NCBI RefSeq assembly: GCF_035930445.1
Contig: NZ_CP142394.1
Span: forward strand, 2,885,501 to 2,949,500
Direction: 5' to 3'
Length of the DNA stretch: 64,000 nucleotides
Source: Sphingopyxis chilensis
GTDB lineage: Bacteria > Pseudomonadota > Alphaproteobacteria > Sphingomonadales > Sphingomonadaceae
Part shown: piece after piece, positions 24,639-33,714 of the stretch
Position numbering within the stretch: position 1 is the stretch's first letter
Layout: each line of letters starts with the position of its first letter
Notes under the pieces: model-generated
The model's database searches: none
The model's input: the letters and a program-made list of their open reading frames with translations, nothing else
What the model was told of the DNA's origin: nothing
Position numbers and translations under genes: made by a program

Positions 24639-26621
24639 ATGACCGACAGCACCACGAGCGCTCCCAACGATCCCGCCGGCCCCTGGGCCATCCCCGTCCG
24701 CCGCCCGCTTCCGGGCGAGGACAAGCCCAGGTCGACGACCAGCTTCCCACGCAAGGTCTGGAACCTGCTCGTCGGGATCAAGGATGCGCTCGCGCTGATC
24801 TTCCTGCTGCTCTTCTTCGTCGCCTTGTTCGGCCTGCTCGCCGGACGCCCGAACGCCGGCCTGCCGGTCAGCGAAGGCGCATTGCTGATCGAGCTCGATG
24901 GCATCGTCAGCGAACAACCGTCGGAAGTCGACCCGCTTTCCGCGCTGTCGGGCGGCGCGGAGCTCAAGGAAATCCGCGTCCGCGACGTCGTCCATGCGTT
25001 GGAGGTCGCCGCCGATGACAAGCGCGTGACCTCGGTCGTTCTCGACCTCGACCGTTTCCTCGGCGGCGGTCAGGTGTCGCTCGCCGAAATCGGCGCCGCG
25101 GTCGACAAGGTGCGCGCGAAGAAAAAGCCCGTGCTCGCCTTTGCCACCGCCTACACCACCGACAGCTACCAGATTGCGTCGCACGCGAGCGAAATCTGGG
25201 CCGACAGCATCGGCGGCGTCGCGATCGCCGGACCGGGCGGATCGCGCCTCTATTACAAGGGGTTGATGGACCGGCTCGGCGTCACCGCGCATATCTACCG
25301 CGTCGGAACCTTCAAGAGCGCGGTCGAGCCTTTCCTCCGCACCGACCAGTCGCCCGAAGCCAAGGAAGCAGACCTTGCCTATGCCGGGGTGCTCTGGGAA
25401 AACTGGCTGAGCGACGTCAAAAAGGCGCGCCCGGCGGCGAAGATCGACGCCTATATCGCCGACACCGCCGGCGCGGTGAAGGCCGCGGGCAACGACCTGT
25501 CGAAAGCCTCGCTCGATGCCGGCCTGATCGACAAGCTCGGCAGCCGCATGGCGTTCGACCGCCGCGTCGCCGAGATCAGCGGCGTTGCCGACGACAGCAA
25601 GCCGTGGGAATATAATGCGATCCCGCTCGAAAACTGGGTCGCCGCCAACCCGCCCGAGCAGAAGGGCAGCGCGATCGCGGTCGTCCCCGTCGTTGGCGAG
25701 ATTGTCGATGGCGAAGCGCCGAGCGGCGTCGCCGGCGGCGAAACCGTCGCGCAGCACATTCTCGATGCCGCCGCCGACAGCAGCATCAAGGCGATTGTCC
25801 TGCGCGTCGATTCACCCGGCGGGTCGGTTCTCGCATCCGAAGAAATCCGCCAGGCGCTGCTCGCCGCGAAGGCCAAGAAGCTGCCGATCGTCGTCTCGAT
25901 GGCGAATGTCGCGGCGTCGGGCGGCTATTGGGTTTCGACCCCCGCCGACCGCATCTTTGCCGAGCCCGAGACGATCACCGGATCGATCGGCGTGTTCGGC
26001 ATCCTGCCCAGCTTCGACCAGGCGCTCGCGAAGATCGGGGTCAATGCCGACGGGATCGCAACGACGCCGCTGTCGGGCCAGCCCGACGTCTTCGGCGGCG
26101 TGAACGACGAGTTCAACGCACTCGCGCAGGCGAGCGTCGAAGACATTTATGCCCGCTTCACCGGCCTTGTCGCGAAGAGCCGCAAGCAGCCGATTGAGAA
26201 AATCCGCACGATCGCCGAAGGGCGCGTCTGGGCGGGCGGCACCGCGCGCCAGATCGGCCTTGTCGACCAGTTCGGCGGCCTGCCCGATGCGCTGGCCGCT
26301 GCGGCGAAGCTCGCCAAGGTCGACGGCGATTTTCATGCCAAATATTTCGAGGACGAGCCGAGCGAATTTTCGAAGATGCTCGCGAGTTGGTCGGGCGCCG
26401 AGGAAGAAACCGCGGCGCTTCCGCGCGGCTGGTTCGGCATCGCCGCGATGAACCGCCAGCTCACCGAACGGCGGCTGGTGCAGGACCTCACGATGCTGAC
26501 GCAGGCGGGGTCGGTACAGGCCTCGTGCCTCGATTGCCGGGCATATCTGCCCGCCGTTCCGCGGCCGGGCAAGGCGGAGGCGAAGGGCTTCTTCGGGGCG
26601 CTGGCGCTGCTGCTGAAATAA
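24639..26621 (+). CDS. sppA: signal peptide peptidase SppA, 67K type
   Basis: 660 residues with one N-terminal membrane anchor at about 51-68 and two tandem S49 domains facing the periplasm. The catalytic dyad is split between them as in Escherichia coli: Lys226 in VGTFKSAVEPF and Ser427 in NVAASGGYWVST. Their separation of 201 residues matches E. coli Lys209/Ser409. SppA digests signal peptides left in the membrane after secretion. The start at MTDSTTSAPN is chosen because 12 upstream residues are arginine-rich and precede no ribosome site. It lies 78 bp after the epimerase gene. Confidence 0.96.
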   Translation: MTDSTTSAPNDPAGPWAIPVRRPLPGEDKPRSTTSFPRKVWNLLVGIKDALALIFLLLFFVALFGLLAGRPNAGLPVSEGALLIELDGIVSEQPSEVDPLSALSGGAELKEIRVRDVVHALEVAADDKRVTSVVLDLDRFLGGGQVSLAEIGAAVDKVRAKKKPVLAFATAYTTDSYQIASHASEIWADSIGGVAIAGPGGSRLYYKGLMDRLGVTAHIYRVGTFKSAVEPFLRTDQSPEAKEADLAYAGVLWENWLSDVKKARPAAKIDAYIADTAGAVKAAGNDLSKASLDAGLIDKLGSRMAFDRRVAEISGVADDSKPWEYNAIPLENWVAANPPEQKGSAIAVVPVVGEIVDGEAPSGVAGGETVAQHILDAAADSSIKAIVLRVDSPGGSVLASEEIRQALLAAKAKKLPIVVSMANVAASGGYWVSTPADRIFAEPETITGSIGVFGILPSFDQALAKIGVNADGIATTPLSGQPDVFGGVNDEFNALAQASVEDIYARFTGLVAKSRKQPIEKIRTIAEGRVWAGGTARQIGLVDQFGGLPDALAAAAKLAKVDGDFHAKYFEDEPSEFSKMLASWSGAEEETAALPRGWFGIAAMNRQLTERRLVQDLTMLTQAGSVQASCLDCRAYLPAVPRPGKAEAKGFFGALALLLK

Positions 26622-26628
26622 GGATATT

Positions 26629-26729
26629 CCCCTCCCGCTTGCGGGAGGGGTCAGGGGAGGGCCTGTTTCGAACCCGACCCGCGCGTGATCGACATACCCT
26701 CCCCCGACCCCTCCCATAAATGGGAGGGG
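26629..26729. repeat. pair of facing CCCCTCCC hairpins (REPIN-like)
   Basis: Two perfect hairpins, 26629-26638 with 26641-26650 (10 bp stem, TT loop) and 26708-26716 with 26721-26729 (9 bp stem, TAAA loop), face each other. In addition, the flanking GGAGGGGTCAGGGGAGGG and its near-complement CCCTCCCCCGACCCCTCC pair with one mismatch, so the whole 100 bp can fold as one long stem. It lies between sppA and a convergent hydrolase gene. Confidence 0.8.
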
Positions 26730-26734
26730 AGCGA

Positions 26735-27637
26735 TCAGGCCGCCTCCGCGACCGCCTTGGCGTGCTCGGCAATCGCATCAGCCAGCGTATCGACCAGCGC
26801 GAGCGGCAGGTCGTGCCCCATACCGGGGATCGTCAGCAGCCGCGCGCCCTTGATATTCTCCGCCGTGTCGCGCCCGCCAGGCAGCGGCACCAGCGGATCG
26901 TCCTCGCCATGGATCACCAGCGTCGGCGCCTTGATATCCTTCAGCATCGCACGCCGGTCGCCATCGGCGACGATCGCCGCCATTTGCCGCGCGACGCCCG
27001 GCGGATACCAGCCACGTTCGAAATCGGCCCGCACGCGGCGCTGCAGCCGGTCTTCCGCCGACGGATAGCCGGGGCTGCCGATCACGCGCGCGGCATTGAC
27101 CGAGTATGCGATCAGCGCCTCCTTGTCGCCATTCATCGGACGGTTGGCGAGCACCTGCATCGCTTCCTTCTGCGCGCGCGGCAGGCGGCGGTTGCCCGTC
27201 GTCGACATCACCGAAGTCAGCGACAACACGCGCTCCGGATAGCGCGCGGCGATATGCTGCGAGATCATCCCGCCCATCGACACGCCCACGACATGCGCAC
27301 GGTCGATGCCAAGATGGTCGAGCAGGCCGACGCCGTCGGCGGCCATGTCGGCAAGCGTATAGGCAGGGCGCACCGGCAGCCCGATCACCGATTTGACGAT
27401 CATCCACTTCACATTGGGAATGCCCGCCGCCTCGAAGCGCGTCGACAGACCGACGTCGCGATTGTCATAGCGGATGGTGCGGAAACCGCGTTCGTTCAGC
27501 GCATCGACGAATTCGTCGGGCCAGAGCGTCAATTGGCCGCCGAGCCCCATGACCAGCAGGATGACCGGCGCGCCCTTCGGGCCCTTGTCCTCATAAGTGA
27601 TGCTGATGCCGTTAACGGCCGCCTGCTCTGTCTGCAT
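26735..27637 (-). CDS. alpha/beta hydrolase
   Basis: 300 residues. The catalytic serine is Ser120 in GVSMGG, the acid is in VIHGEDDPLVP, and the histidine is in IPGMGHDLPLAL. The N-terminal LLVMGLGGQLTLWP supplies the oxyanion hole region. The closest architecture by eye is that of the proline iminopeptidase/epoxide hydrolase-like esterases. It follows the MpaB-like oxygenase gene by 21 bp on the same strand, so the two probably form an operon and may act on one lipid-like substrate. No leader peptide is present. Confidence 0.92.
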   Translation of the reverse strand: MQTEQAAVNGISITYEDKGPKGAPVILLVMGLGGQLTLWPDEFVDALNERGFRTIRYDNRDVGLSTRFEAAGIPNVKWMIVKSVIGLPVRPAYTLADMAADGVGLLDHLGIDRAHVVGVSMGGMISQHIAARYPERVLSLTSVMSTTGNRRLPRAQKEAMQVLANRPMNGDKEALIAYSVNAARVIGSPGYPSAEDRLQRRVRADFERGWYPPGVARQMAAIVADGDRRAMLKDIKAPTLVIHGEDDPLVPLPGGRDTAENIKGARLLTIPGMGHDLPLALVDTLADAIAEHAKAVAEAA

Positions 27638-27658
27638 GAAAATCCTTTGGTTCGAAAG

Positions 27659-28987
27659 TTAGCTCGCCGTCGCAGGCTTGTAATGCGCGGCGTCGGATGT
27701 GAATTCGGCGCGACCATATTCGGCCAGCTGGCGCTCGATCCGATGCACGAGGTGGCGATCGGCGAGGCGGCGGATGAACGGCATGCGTGAGGCGACACGG
27801 TACGCCGCCAAGCGCCCCGCGATGCCGAGCATCGTCGCGCCATAGATGAGATGATCGCGGCGCCGCACCGGCACCCCGACGCTTGCCGCACGGCCCTCGT
27901 CCCCGGCGAGGAACGCCTTCACGAAGAAGACGCGGCTGACCGAATATTCGAGGCGGCGCTTGACCTGCCCCTTCGGCGACATGTCCTTCGACAGTTCGGC
28001 GTCCATCGTCGCGCGGAGCAAGCCCCCGCAGACCACGTCGTCATATTCGTAGCGGAGCGTCGCGCTGCGCGTGCGCCAGATGCGGACGATTTCCTGCGGC
28101 GTGTCTGCAAGCAGATCCTCGGGCAGCCCCAGCAGGTAGCAGCGATAGCGCGCCAGCTCGACGCGCGCCCGTTCGAGCCGCGTGAAGCTGGTGCGCCCCT
28201 TCGCCAGCACCTCCTGCGACAGGAAATAGACGGGGATCAGCCCCGCCGGCATCTGATCGAGCTGCGGGATCGGCATGCCATAGGTTTCGGCGTCCCACAT
28301 GCCGGGGCGCGACAGCACGTTGACGCGCACCATCGAGTGCATCAGCCGCACCATCGCCGCAGCCTTGAACCCCGGTCCAAAGCGATCGAGCGCGCCGGGC
28401 AGAGCCGTCGTGGCGAAGAAAGTCGCGGTTTCCTTGACCCGCCGTGCCGCAGTCGCCTGGCCGAGCGTGCCGGTCAGCGCCATCGGCAGCGCCGAATATT
28501 TGTTGAGGAAGGTCGCGATGAAGGCGCCGCGGATCAGGAAGGGTGACAGGTTCGCGGTGGCGTTGCGTTCATAGGCGGCTCCTTCCTCGACCAACTGCAT
28601 GTCGAGCCACTCGGGCTTCTGCTCCATCTCGTGGATCAGCGCGGCGAGTTCGGGCGGTGCGTCTTCGACCGCATCGATGCCCTTGTCACACGCATCGACG
28701 AGCATCGCGACGGTGCGCTGGAAGCCGTAACGCGGCATCAGCGCCGCATAGGCGTCGCCCGTCCGGTCGCCGAGCATCGTATATTCGCGGATGCGCCCTA
28801 GCAGGTCGGGATCCTCCAGATAGGACGCACGGTCGATGCTGCGGACGCGGCTCAGCTCGCTGACTGCATCGGCCTCGGGCGCCCAGCGTTCGGGCGCCTT
28901 GTCAAAATCGAAGCGACCGAACAGCTCGGGCAGGGCGTCCGCCTGGCCCCTCACCCGGCGGGCGATGGTGCTGACATCACTGTTCAT
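27659..28987 (-). CDS. MpaB-family oxygenase-like protein (rubber oxygenase/DUF2236 type)
   Basis: 442 residues. The conserved centre FGPGFKAAAMVRLMHSMVRVNVLSRPGMWD (His217) is the heme-contacting region of the ER-bound oxygenase MpaB / latex-clearing protein family, and RTRSATLRYEYDDVVCGGLL adds a further conserved patch. No signal peptide is present, unlike secreted Lcp, and the chain has several amphipathic helices. Members cleave isoprenoid chains oxidatively; substrates of the bacterial cytosolic branch are mostly unknown. It lies directly before an alpha/beta hydrolase gene. Confidence 0.8.
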   Translation of the reverse strand: MNSDVSTIARRVRGQADALPELFGRFDFDKAPERWAPEADAVSELSRVRSIDRASYLEDPDLLGRIREYTMLGDRTGDAYAALMPRYGFQRTVAMLVDACDKGIDAVEDAPPELAALIHEMEQKPEWLDMQLVEEGAAYERNATANLSPFLIRGAFIATFLNKYSALPMALTGTLGQATAARRVKETATFFATTALPGALDRFGPGFKAAAMVRLMHSMVRVNVLSRPGMWDAETYGMPIPQLDQMPAGLIPVYFLSQEVLAKGRTSFTRLERARVELARYRCYLLGLPEDLLADTPQEIVRIWRTRSATLRYEYDDVVCGGLLRATMDAELSKDMSPKGQVKRRLEYSVSRVFFVKAFLAGDEGRAASVGVPVRRRDHLIYGATMLGIAGRLAAYRVASRMPFIRRLADRHLVHRIERQLAEYGRAEFTSDAAHYKPATAS

Positions 28988-29023
28988 AAGGCGAAACTGC
29001 CACAGTTTCGCGATTTGGCAAGC

Positions 29024-29644
29024 CTATTGCCCGCGATAGGTCGGTAGCGCGAGTGACCAGTGGATCGCCGCACCGCGCAGGATGAAGCCTGCGACCGCGC
29101 CCGCAACGGCCGCGACCGGCGTTCCCGTACCCAGCGATTGCAGCAGCAGAAACAGTCCCGAAGCGAGCGCGGCCGCGGTCACATAGACCTCCGGGCGCAT
29201 GATGATCGATGGCACGCCGGCAAGGATATCGCGGATCGTGCCCCCAACGCAGCCGGTAATGACCCCCATCATCAGTGCCGGGACCGGGGGCACGCCCCAC
29301 GCCAGCGCCTTCGCCGTGCCGAACACGGCATAGGCAGCAAGTCCGACCGCATCGGCCCATTCGAGCAATTGCCCCTGCCACCAACGTTCGGGGGTAAGCC
29401 AGACGATCAGTGCGATCGCAATGCACACCGCCGCAATCGCGCCGTCCTGCACCCAGAAGACCGGCGCGCCGATCAACAGGTCGCGCACACTGCCGCCACC
29501 AACGCCCGTGACGAGCGCAAAGAAGGCGGCGGTCACGAGGGTCTGGCGCAAGCGCACCGCCATCAGCGCGCCCGACAGCGCGAAAACGCCGATCCCGATC
29601 AGGTCGAGCAGGCGGACAATCAGCGCGTTGTCGAACTCGAACAA
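29024..29644 (-). CDS. TRIC/UPF0126 family trimeric cation channel
   Basis: 206 residues with seven hydrophobic segments arranged as two homologous halves plus one. Each half carries the family motif, TGVGGGSVRDLL near 46-57 and TGCVGGTIRDIL near 130-141; these glycine and arginine residues line the pore. Bacterial TRIC homologues conduct K+ or related cations across the inner membrane. Nine bases separate it from the M20 gene upstream, so they are likely cotranscribed. The assignment is firm; physiological role is not known. Confidence 0.92.
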   Translation of the reverse strand: MFEFDNALIVRLLDLIGIGVFALSGALMAVRLRQTLVTAAFFALVTGVGGGSVRDLLIGAPVFWVQDGAIAAVCIAIALIVWLTPERWWQGQLLEWADAVGLAAYAVFGTAKALAWGVPPVPALMMGVITGCVGGTIRDILAGVPSIIMRPEVYVTAAALASGLFLLLQSLGTGTPVAAVAGAVAGFILRGAAIHWSLALPTYRGQ

Positions 29645-29653
29645 GACGCGAGC

Positions 29654-30991
29654 CTATTTCGCGGCTGGCCGTACGCCACCAACGATCGAAAGGACGATCG
29701 CGGTCACGGCGTTGCGGATCGCCGGTTCGGCCTTCGGCGCGAAGAACGGCGAATGATTGGTCGGTGCGGGTTCGCCCTTTGCCTTGAGATCGGCGAGCAT
29801 GGCGGGGTCATAACCCCCTATTCCGAAGAAAAGCGACGGGACACCCGCGTCCACGAACTCCGAAAAATCCTCGCTTCCCGACATCGGCGTCGCACTTGCC
29901 GGCGCGAAAGCCAGGCCCTTGCCGAAAACCGGCGTCAGGACGGTTACCGCCGCATTGGCCATCGCCTCGTCGTTCGTCATCACGCCGGTTCCGCTTAGAT
30001 AGCGGATCGTCGGCTCGGGCGCGCCGCCCATCGCGGCTGCGGATTTCGCGACGCGCGCGGTCCCGTCGCGCAGCAGCTTGCGCACTTCGGGCGATTGCGA
30101 GCGCAGATTGACCTTCACCTCGGCGCTGTCGGGGATGATGTTCGGTGCGCTGCCGGCGTTGATCGCCCCGATGGTCAGAACGCCGAAGGCGGCCGGATCC
30201 TTCTCGCGGCTGATCACCACCTGCGTATCGGTGACGAAGCGCGCCGCGATAGGGATTGGGTCGATCGTTGCAGCGGGCATCGATCCGTGTCCGCCGCGCC
30301 CGTGAAAAGTGATCGAATAGCTGTCCGATGCCGACGAGGAGGCTCCCGCCTTGATCGCGACGACGCCCGCCGGAAGGTTGGTAACATGCGCCGCGAAACC
30401 GAAATCGGGTTTTGGAAATCGCTCGAAGAGGCCGTCGTCGAGCATCGCCCGCGCGCCGATGAGCGGTTCTTCGGCGGGCTGGCCGATGAGAACCACGGTA
30501 CCCGACCAGCTGTCGCGCATCGCGCTGAGCGCCCGTGCGACACCGACCAGATAGGCGACATGTGTGTCGTGGCCGCACGCGTGCATTACCGGCACATCCT
30601 TGCCTTCATAGGTCGCGCGCGCCTTGCTCGCCCAGGCGAGCCCGGTCTTTTCCTCCATCGGCAGCGCGTCCATGTCGGCGCGCACGAGGATCGTCGGCCC
30701 CTCGCCATTCCTGAGCACGCCGACGACTCCAGTCCCGCCGACCTTCTCGGTCACGGTGAAGCCAGCCTTGCGCAGATGCTGCGCGAGGATGCCCGCAGTG
30801 CGAACCTCCTGCATCCCGAGCTCGGGGTGCTGGTGCAGATCCTTGTAGATCGCCTCGAGCGTCGGGTAGTTCTTGTCGAGCAGCGCCGCTAGCTGAGCTT
30901 GGGCCGCGTTCAGGTCGGGTGTGGCCTGCGCGCCGGTTGCCGCGAGGGAGAGTGCCAGCGAAGCCGCTGCCCAGAGCCCGTGCGTCGCCAT
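29654..30991 (-). CDS. secreted M20-family amidohydrolase
   Basis: 445 residues. The signal peptide is MATHGLWAAASLALSLAATG, cleaved after AQA. The start at 30991 is supported by GGGAGAG six bases before it. The di-zinc site is seen in DLHQHPEL (51-58), RADMDALP (104-111), CGHDTH (139-144) and QPAEE (171-175). M20D proteins hydrolyse N-acyl or amide-linked amino acids such as hippurate or indole-acetyl conjugates. The lid-domain glycine motif GRGGHGSMP is intact. It follows lpdA after 24 bp, so read-through from the dehydrogenase operon is plausible. Confidence 0.92.
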   Translation of the reverse strand: MATHGLWAAASLALSLAATGAQATPDLNAAQAQLAALLDKNYPTLEAIYKDLHQHPELGMQEVRTAGILAQHLRKAGFTVTEKVGGTGVVGVLRNGEGPTILVRADMDALPMEEKTGLAWASKARATYEGKDVPVMHACGHDTHVAYLVGVARALSAMRDSWSGTVVLIGQPAEEPLIGARAMLDDGLFERFPKPDFGFAAHVTNLPAGVVAIKAGASSSASDSYSITFHGRGGHGSMPAATIDPIPIAARFVTDTQVVISREKDPAAFGVLTIGAINAGSAPNIIPDSAEVKVNLRSQSPEVRKLLRDGTARVAKSAAAMGGAPEPTIRYLSGTGVMTNDEAMANAAVTVLTPVFGKGLAFAPASATPMSGSEDFSEFVDAGVPSLFFGIGGYDPAMLADLKAKGEPAPTNHSPFFAPKAEPAIRNAVTAIVLSIVGGVRPAAK

Positions 30992-31015
30992 GATACTCTC
31001 CCGCATTTGGCTTCG

Positions 31016-32413
31016 TCAGACGTGGATCGGCTTGCCCGTCACGGCCATCGCGGCTTCCTTGATCGCTTCACTGTGCGTCGGATGCGCGTGGCAGGTATAG
31101 GCGATGTCTTCCGACGTCGCGCCGAATTCCATCGCCTGCGCCGCCTGCGCGATCATCGTGCCCGCGACGCTCGCGATGCACCACACGCCGAGCACGCGAT
31201 CGCTCTTGGCATCGGCGATGACCTTCACAAAGCCGTCGGGCTCGTGGTTCGTCTTGGCGCGGCTGTTCGCGAGCATCGGGAATTTGCCGACCTTGACCTC
31301 GCCTTTTTCCTTCGCCTGCTCTTCGGTCAGGCCGACGCCGGCGATTTCGGGCCAAGTGTAGACGACCGACGGGATGACGTCGTGATTCACGATACCCGTC
31401 AGCCCGGCGATATTCTCGGCGCAGGCGATGCCCTCGTCCTCAGCCTTGTGCGCGAGCATCGGGCCGGGGATGACGTCGCCGATCGCCCAGATGCCGGGAA
31501 CCTGCGTGCTGAAATCATGGTCGGTTTCGATCTGGCCGCGCTGGTTGACCGCAAGGCCCGTCTTGTCGAGGGCGAGGCCGTCGGTGTTCGGACGCCGGCC
31601 GATCGACACAAGCACGACATCGGCTTCGAGCGTTTCGGCATCGCCGCCGGCTGCGGGTTCGAGCGTCAGGACCGCCTTCTTGCCTTTCACTTCAGCCTTC
31701 GTCACCTTGGTCTTGAGTTTGAACTCGATACCCTGCTTCTTGAAGATCTTGTTCGCTTCCTTGCGGACGTCGCCGTCCATGCCGGGCAGGATCTGGTCGA
31801 GGAACTCGACGCAGGTCACTTTCGCACCGAGGCGGCGCCACACGCTGCCGAGTTCGAGCCCGATCACGCCGCCGCCGATGACGACCATGTGGCCCGGAAC
31901 CTTCGCGAGTTCGAGCGCGCCGGTCGAATCGACGATGATCTGCTTGTCATTATCGACCGCAACGCCGGGCAGCGGGGTCACCGACGAGCCGGTCGCGATG
32001 ATGATATTCTTGGCGCGATAGGCCTTGCCCGCGACTTCGACACTGTCTTTCGACGTGAACTGGGCATAGCCCTTCAGCCAGTCGACCTTGTTCTTCTTGA
32101 ACAGGAATTCGATGCCGCCGGTCAGGCCCTTCACGGCATCGATACGCTGGCCGTGCATCGTCGGCAGGTCGAGTTCGGGCTTCACCTTGATACCCATCTT
32201 CGCCATCGAGCCGCCCGCCGCCGCTTCGAAATATTCGGACGCATGCAGCATCGCCTTCGACGGGATACAGCCGACGTTGAGACAGGTGCCGCCAAGCGTC
32301 TCGCGCCCTTCGGCGCACGCGGTCTTCAGGCCCAGCTGCGCTGCGCGGATCGCCGCGACATAGCCGCCGGGGCCAGCACCGATAACAAGGACGTCGTAGT
32401 CATAATCAGCCAT
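31016..32413 (-). CDS. lpdA: dihydrolipoyl dehydrogenase (E3)
   Basis: 465 residues. FAD-binding GAGPGG at 12-17, redox disulfide Cys44/Cys49 in GGTCLNVGCIPSK, an NAD-binding VIGGGVIGLELGS segment, and the C-terminal catalytic HAHPTHSEA. E3 reoxidises the lipoyl arms of the 2-oxoglutarate dehydrogenase complex with NAD+. It lies 39 bp behind odhB in the order odhA-odhB-lpdA, so it is probably the E3 of this complex. It could also serve pyruvate dehydrogenase. Confidence 0.97.
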   Translation of the reverse strand: MADYDYDVLVIGAGPGGYVAAIRAAQLGLKTACAEGRETLGGTCLNVGCIPSKAMLHASEYFEAAAGGSMAKMGIKVKPELDLPTMHGQRIDAVKGLTGGIEFLFKKNKVDWLKGYAQFTSKDSVEVAGKAYRAKNIIIATGSSVTPLPGVAVDNDKQIIVDSTGALELAKVPGHMVVIGGGVIGLELGSVWRRLGAKVTCVEFLDQILPGMDGDVRKEANKIFKKQGIEFKLKTKVTKAEVKGKKAVLTLEPAAGGDAETLEADVVLVSIGRRPNTDGLALDKTGLAVNQRGQIETDHDFSTQVPGIWAIGDVIPGPMLAHKAEDEGIACAENIAGLTGIVNHDVIPSVVYTWPEIAGVGLTEEQAKEKGEVKVGKFPMLANSRAKTNHEPDGFVKVIADAKSDRVLGVWCIASVAGTMIAQAAQAMEFGATSEDIAYTCHAHPTHSEAIKEAAMAVTGKPIHV

Positions 32414-32452
32414 TTGTCGTTCCTTTACCCCTCGGGGGACGGGGAGAAATCT

Positions 32453-33694
32453 TTAGAGATCGATCAGGAGGCGGGTCGGATCCTCGATCGCTTCCTTGAT
32501 CGTCTTGAGGAAGGTCACCGCTTCACGGCCGTCGATCAGGCGGTGATCATAGCTGAGCGCGAGATACATCATCGGGCGGACGACGACTTCGCCGTTCACG
32601 ACCACGGCACGATCCTCGATGCGGTGGAGCCCGAGCACCGCCGACTGGGGCGGGTTGATGATCGGGGTCGACATCAGCGAGCCGAAGACCCCACCGTTCG
32701 AGATGGTGAAGGTACCGCCGGTCATGTCGTCCATCGTCAGCGTGCCTTCCTTCGCCCGCTTGCCGAAATCGCCGATCGTCTTTTCGATATCGGCGAACGA
32801 CAGCGTCTCGGCATTGCGGATGACGGGGACGACGAGGCCGCTCGGGCCGCTAACCGCGACCGAGATGTCCATGTAATTATTATAGACGATCTCCTCGCCC
32901 TCGATCCGGCCGTTGACCGCCGGAATGTCCTTCAGGGCAAGGCACGCCGCCTTGGTGAAGAAGCCCATGAAGCCGAGGCGCACGCCATGCTTCTTTTCGA
33001 ACAGGTCCTTGTATCGGCCCCGCGCCTCGATCACCGCCGACATATCGACGTCGTTGAAGGTCGTCAGCATAGCCGCCGTGTCCTGCGCCGACTTGAGCCG
33101 CTTGGCGATCGTCTGGCGCAGGCGCGTCATCTTGACGCGCTCTTCCTGACGGCCCGGCGCGCCGCTGGCTGCCGGTGCGGGCGCGGCGGCGGGCGCCGGA
33201 GCGGCGGCGGGCGCCGCGCTGGCGGCGGCCAGCACATCTTCCTTGGTCAGGCGGCCATCCTTGCCGGTGCCCTGGATCTTGGTCGGGTCAACGCCATGTT
33301 CGAGCACGAGGCGACGCACCGCGGGTGACATGGTCGTCACGGTATCGACGCCGTCGCTGGCCGGGGCAGCGGTCGCGGCAGGTGCCGGCGCCGCGGCTTC
33401 GGCTTTCGCAGCCGGCGCGGGAGCAGCAGCGGCAGGCGCCGGCGCGGCGGCCGCACCGCCCGCCTCGACCGTCGCGATCGTCGCGCCGACATTGACGGTG
33501 TCGCCCACAGCGGCGAGTTGCTGGCCCATCACGCCGGCGACCGGCGACGGCACTTCGACCGCGACCTTGTCGGTTTCGAGGCTCGCGATGGGTTCGTCGA
33601 GCGCAACCGCTTCGCCGGGCTTCTTCAGCCATTCGCCGATCGTCGCTTCGGTAACGCTTTCGCCCAGCGTGGGGACTTTGACTTCGGTGCTCAT
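32453..33694 (-). CDS. odhB: 2-oxoglutarate dehydrogenase E2, dihydrolipoyllysine succinyltransferase
   Basis: 413 residues. One lipoyl domain with Lys43 in [11 protein letters not shown], an Ala/Pro-rich hinge (about 80-120), an E3/E1-binding domain ([18 protein letters not shown], about 126-160), a second Ala/Pro linker, then the CoA-acyltransferase core with catalytic His384 and Asp388 in DHRLIDG. The TYNE-like and [19 protein letters not shown] blocks identify the succinyl branch. The enzyme moves succinyl from lipoamide to CoA. It lies 20 bp after odhA and before lpdA. Confidence 0.97.
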   Translation of the reverse strand: MSTEVKVPTLGESVTEATIGEWLKKPGEAVALDEPIASLETDKVAVEVPSPVAGVMGQQLAAVGDTVNVGATIATVEAGGAAAAPAPAAAAPAPAAKAEAAAPAPAATAAPASDGVDTVTTMSPAVRRLVLEHGVDPTKIQGTGKDGRLTKEDVLAAASAAPAAAPAPAAAPAPAASGAPGRQEERVKMTRLRQTIAKRLKSAQDTAAMLTTFNDVDMSAVIEARGRYKDLFEKKHGVRLGFMGFFTKAACLALKDIPAVNGRIEGEEIVYNNYMDISVAVSGPSGLVVPVIRNAETLSFADIEKTIGDFGKRAKEGTLTMDDMTGGTFTISNGGVFGSLMSTPIINPPQSAVLGLHRIEDRAVVVNGEVVVRPMMYLALSYDHRLIDGREAVTFLKTIKEAIEDPTRLLIDL

Positions 33695-33714
33695 AGGTGC
33701 AGTTCCTTAGGGGA

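Noticed and set aside
23598..25757. Long minus-strand open frame over the epimerase and sppA
   Set aside because: Shadow of the real genes; no homology-like blocks.
27659..28987. Secreted latex-clearing protein
   Set aside because: There is no signal peptide, so only the wider MpaB-like family is claimed.
30899..33328. Long plus-strand open frame over lpdA and odhB
   Set aside because: Low-complexity composition and full overlap with two certain enzymes on the other strand; a codon-bias shadow.
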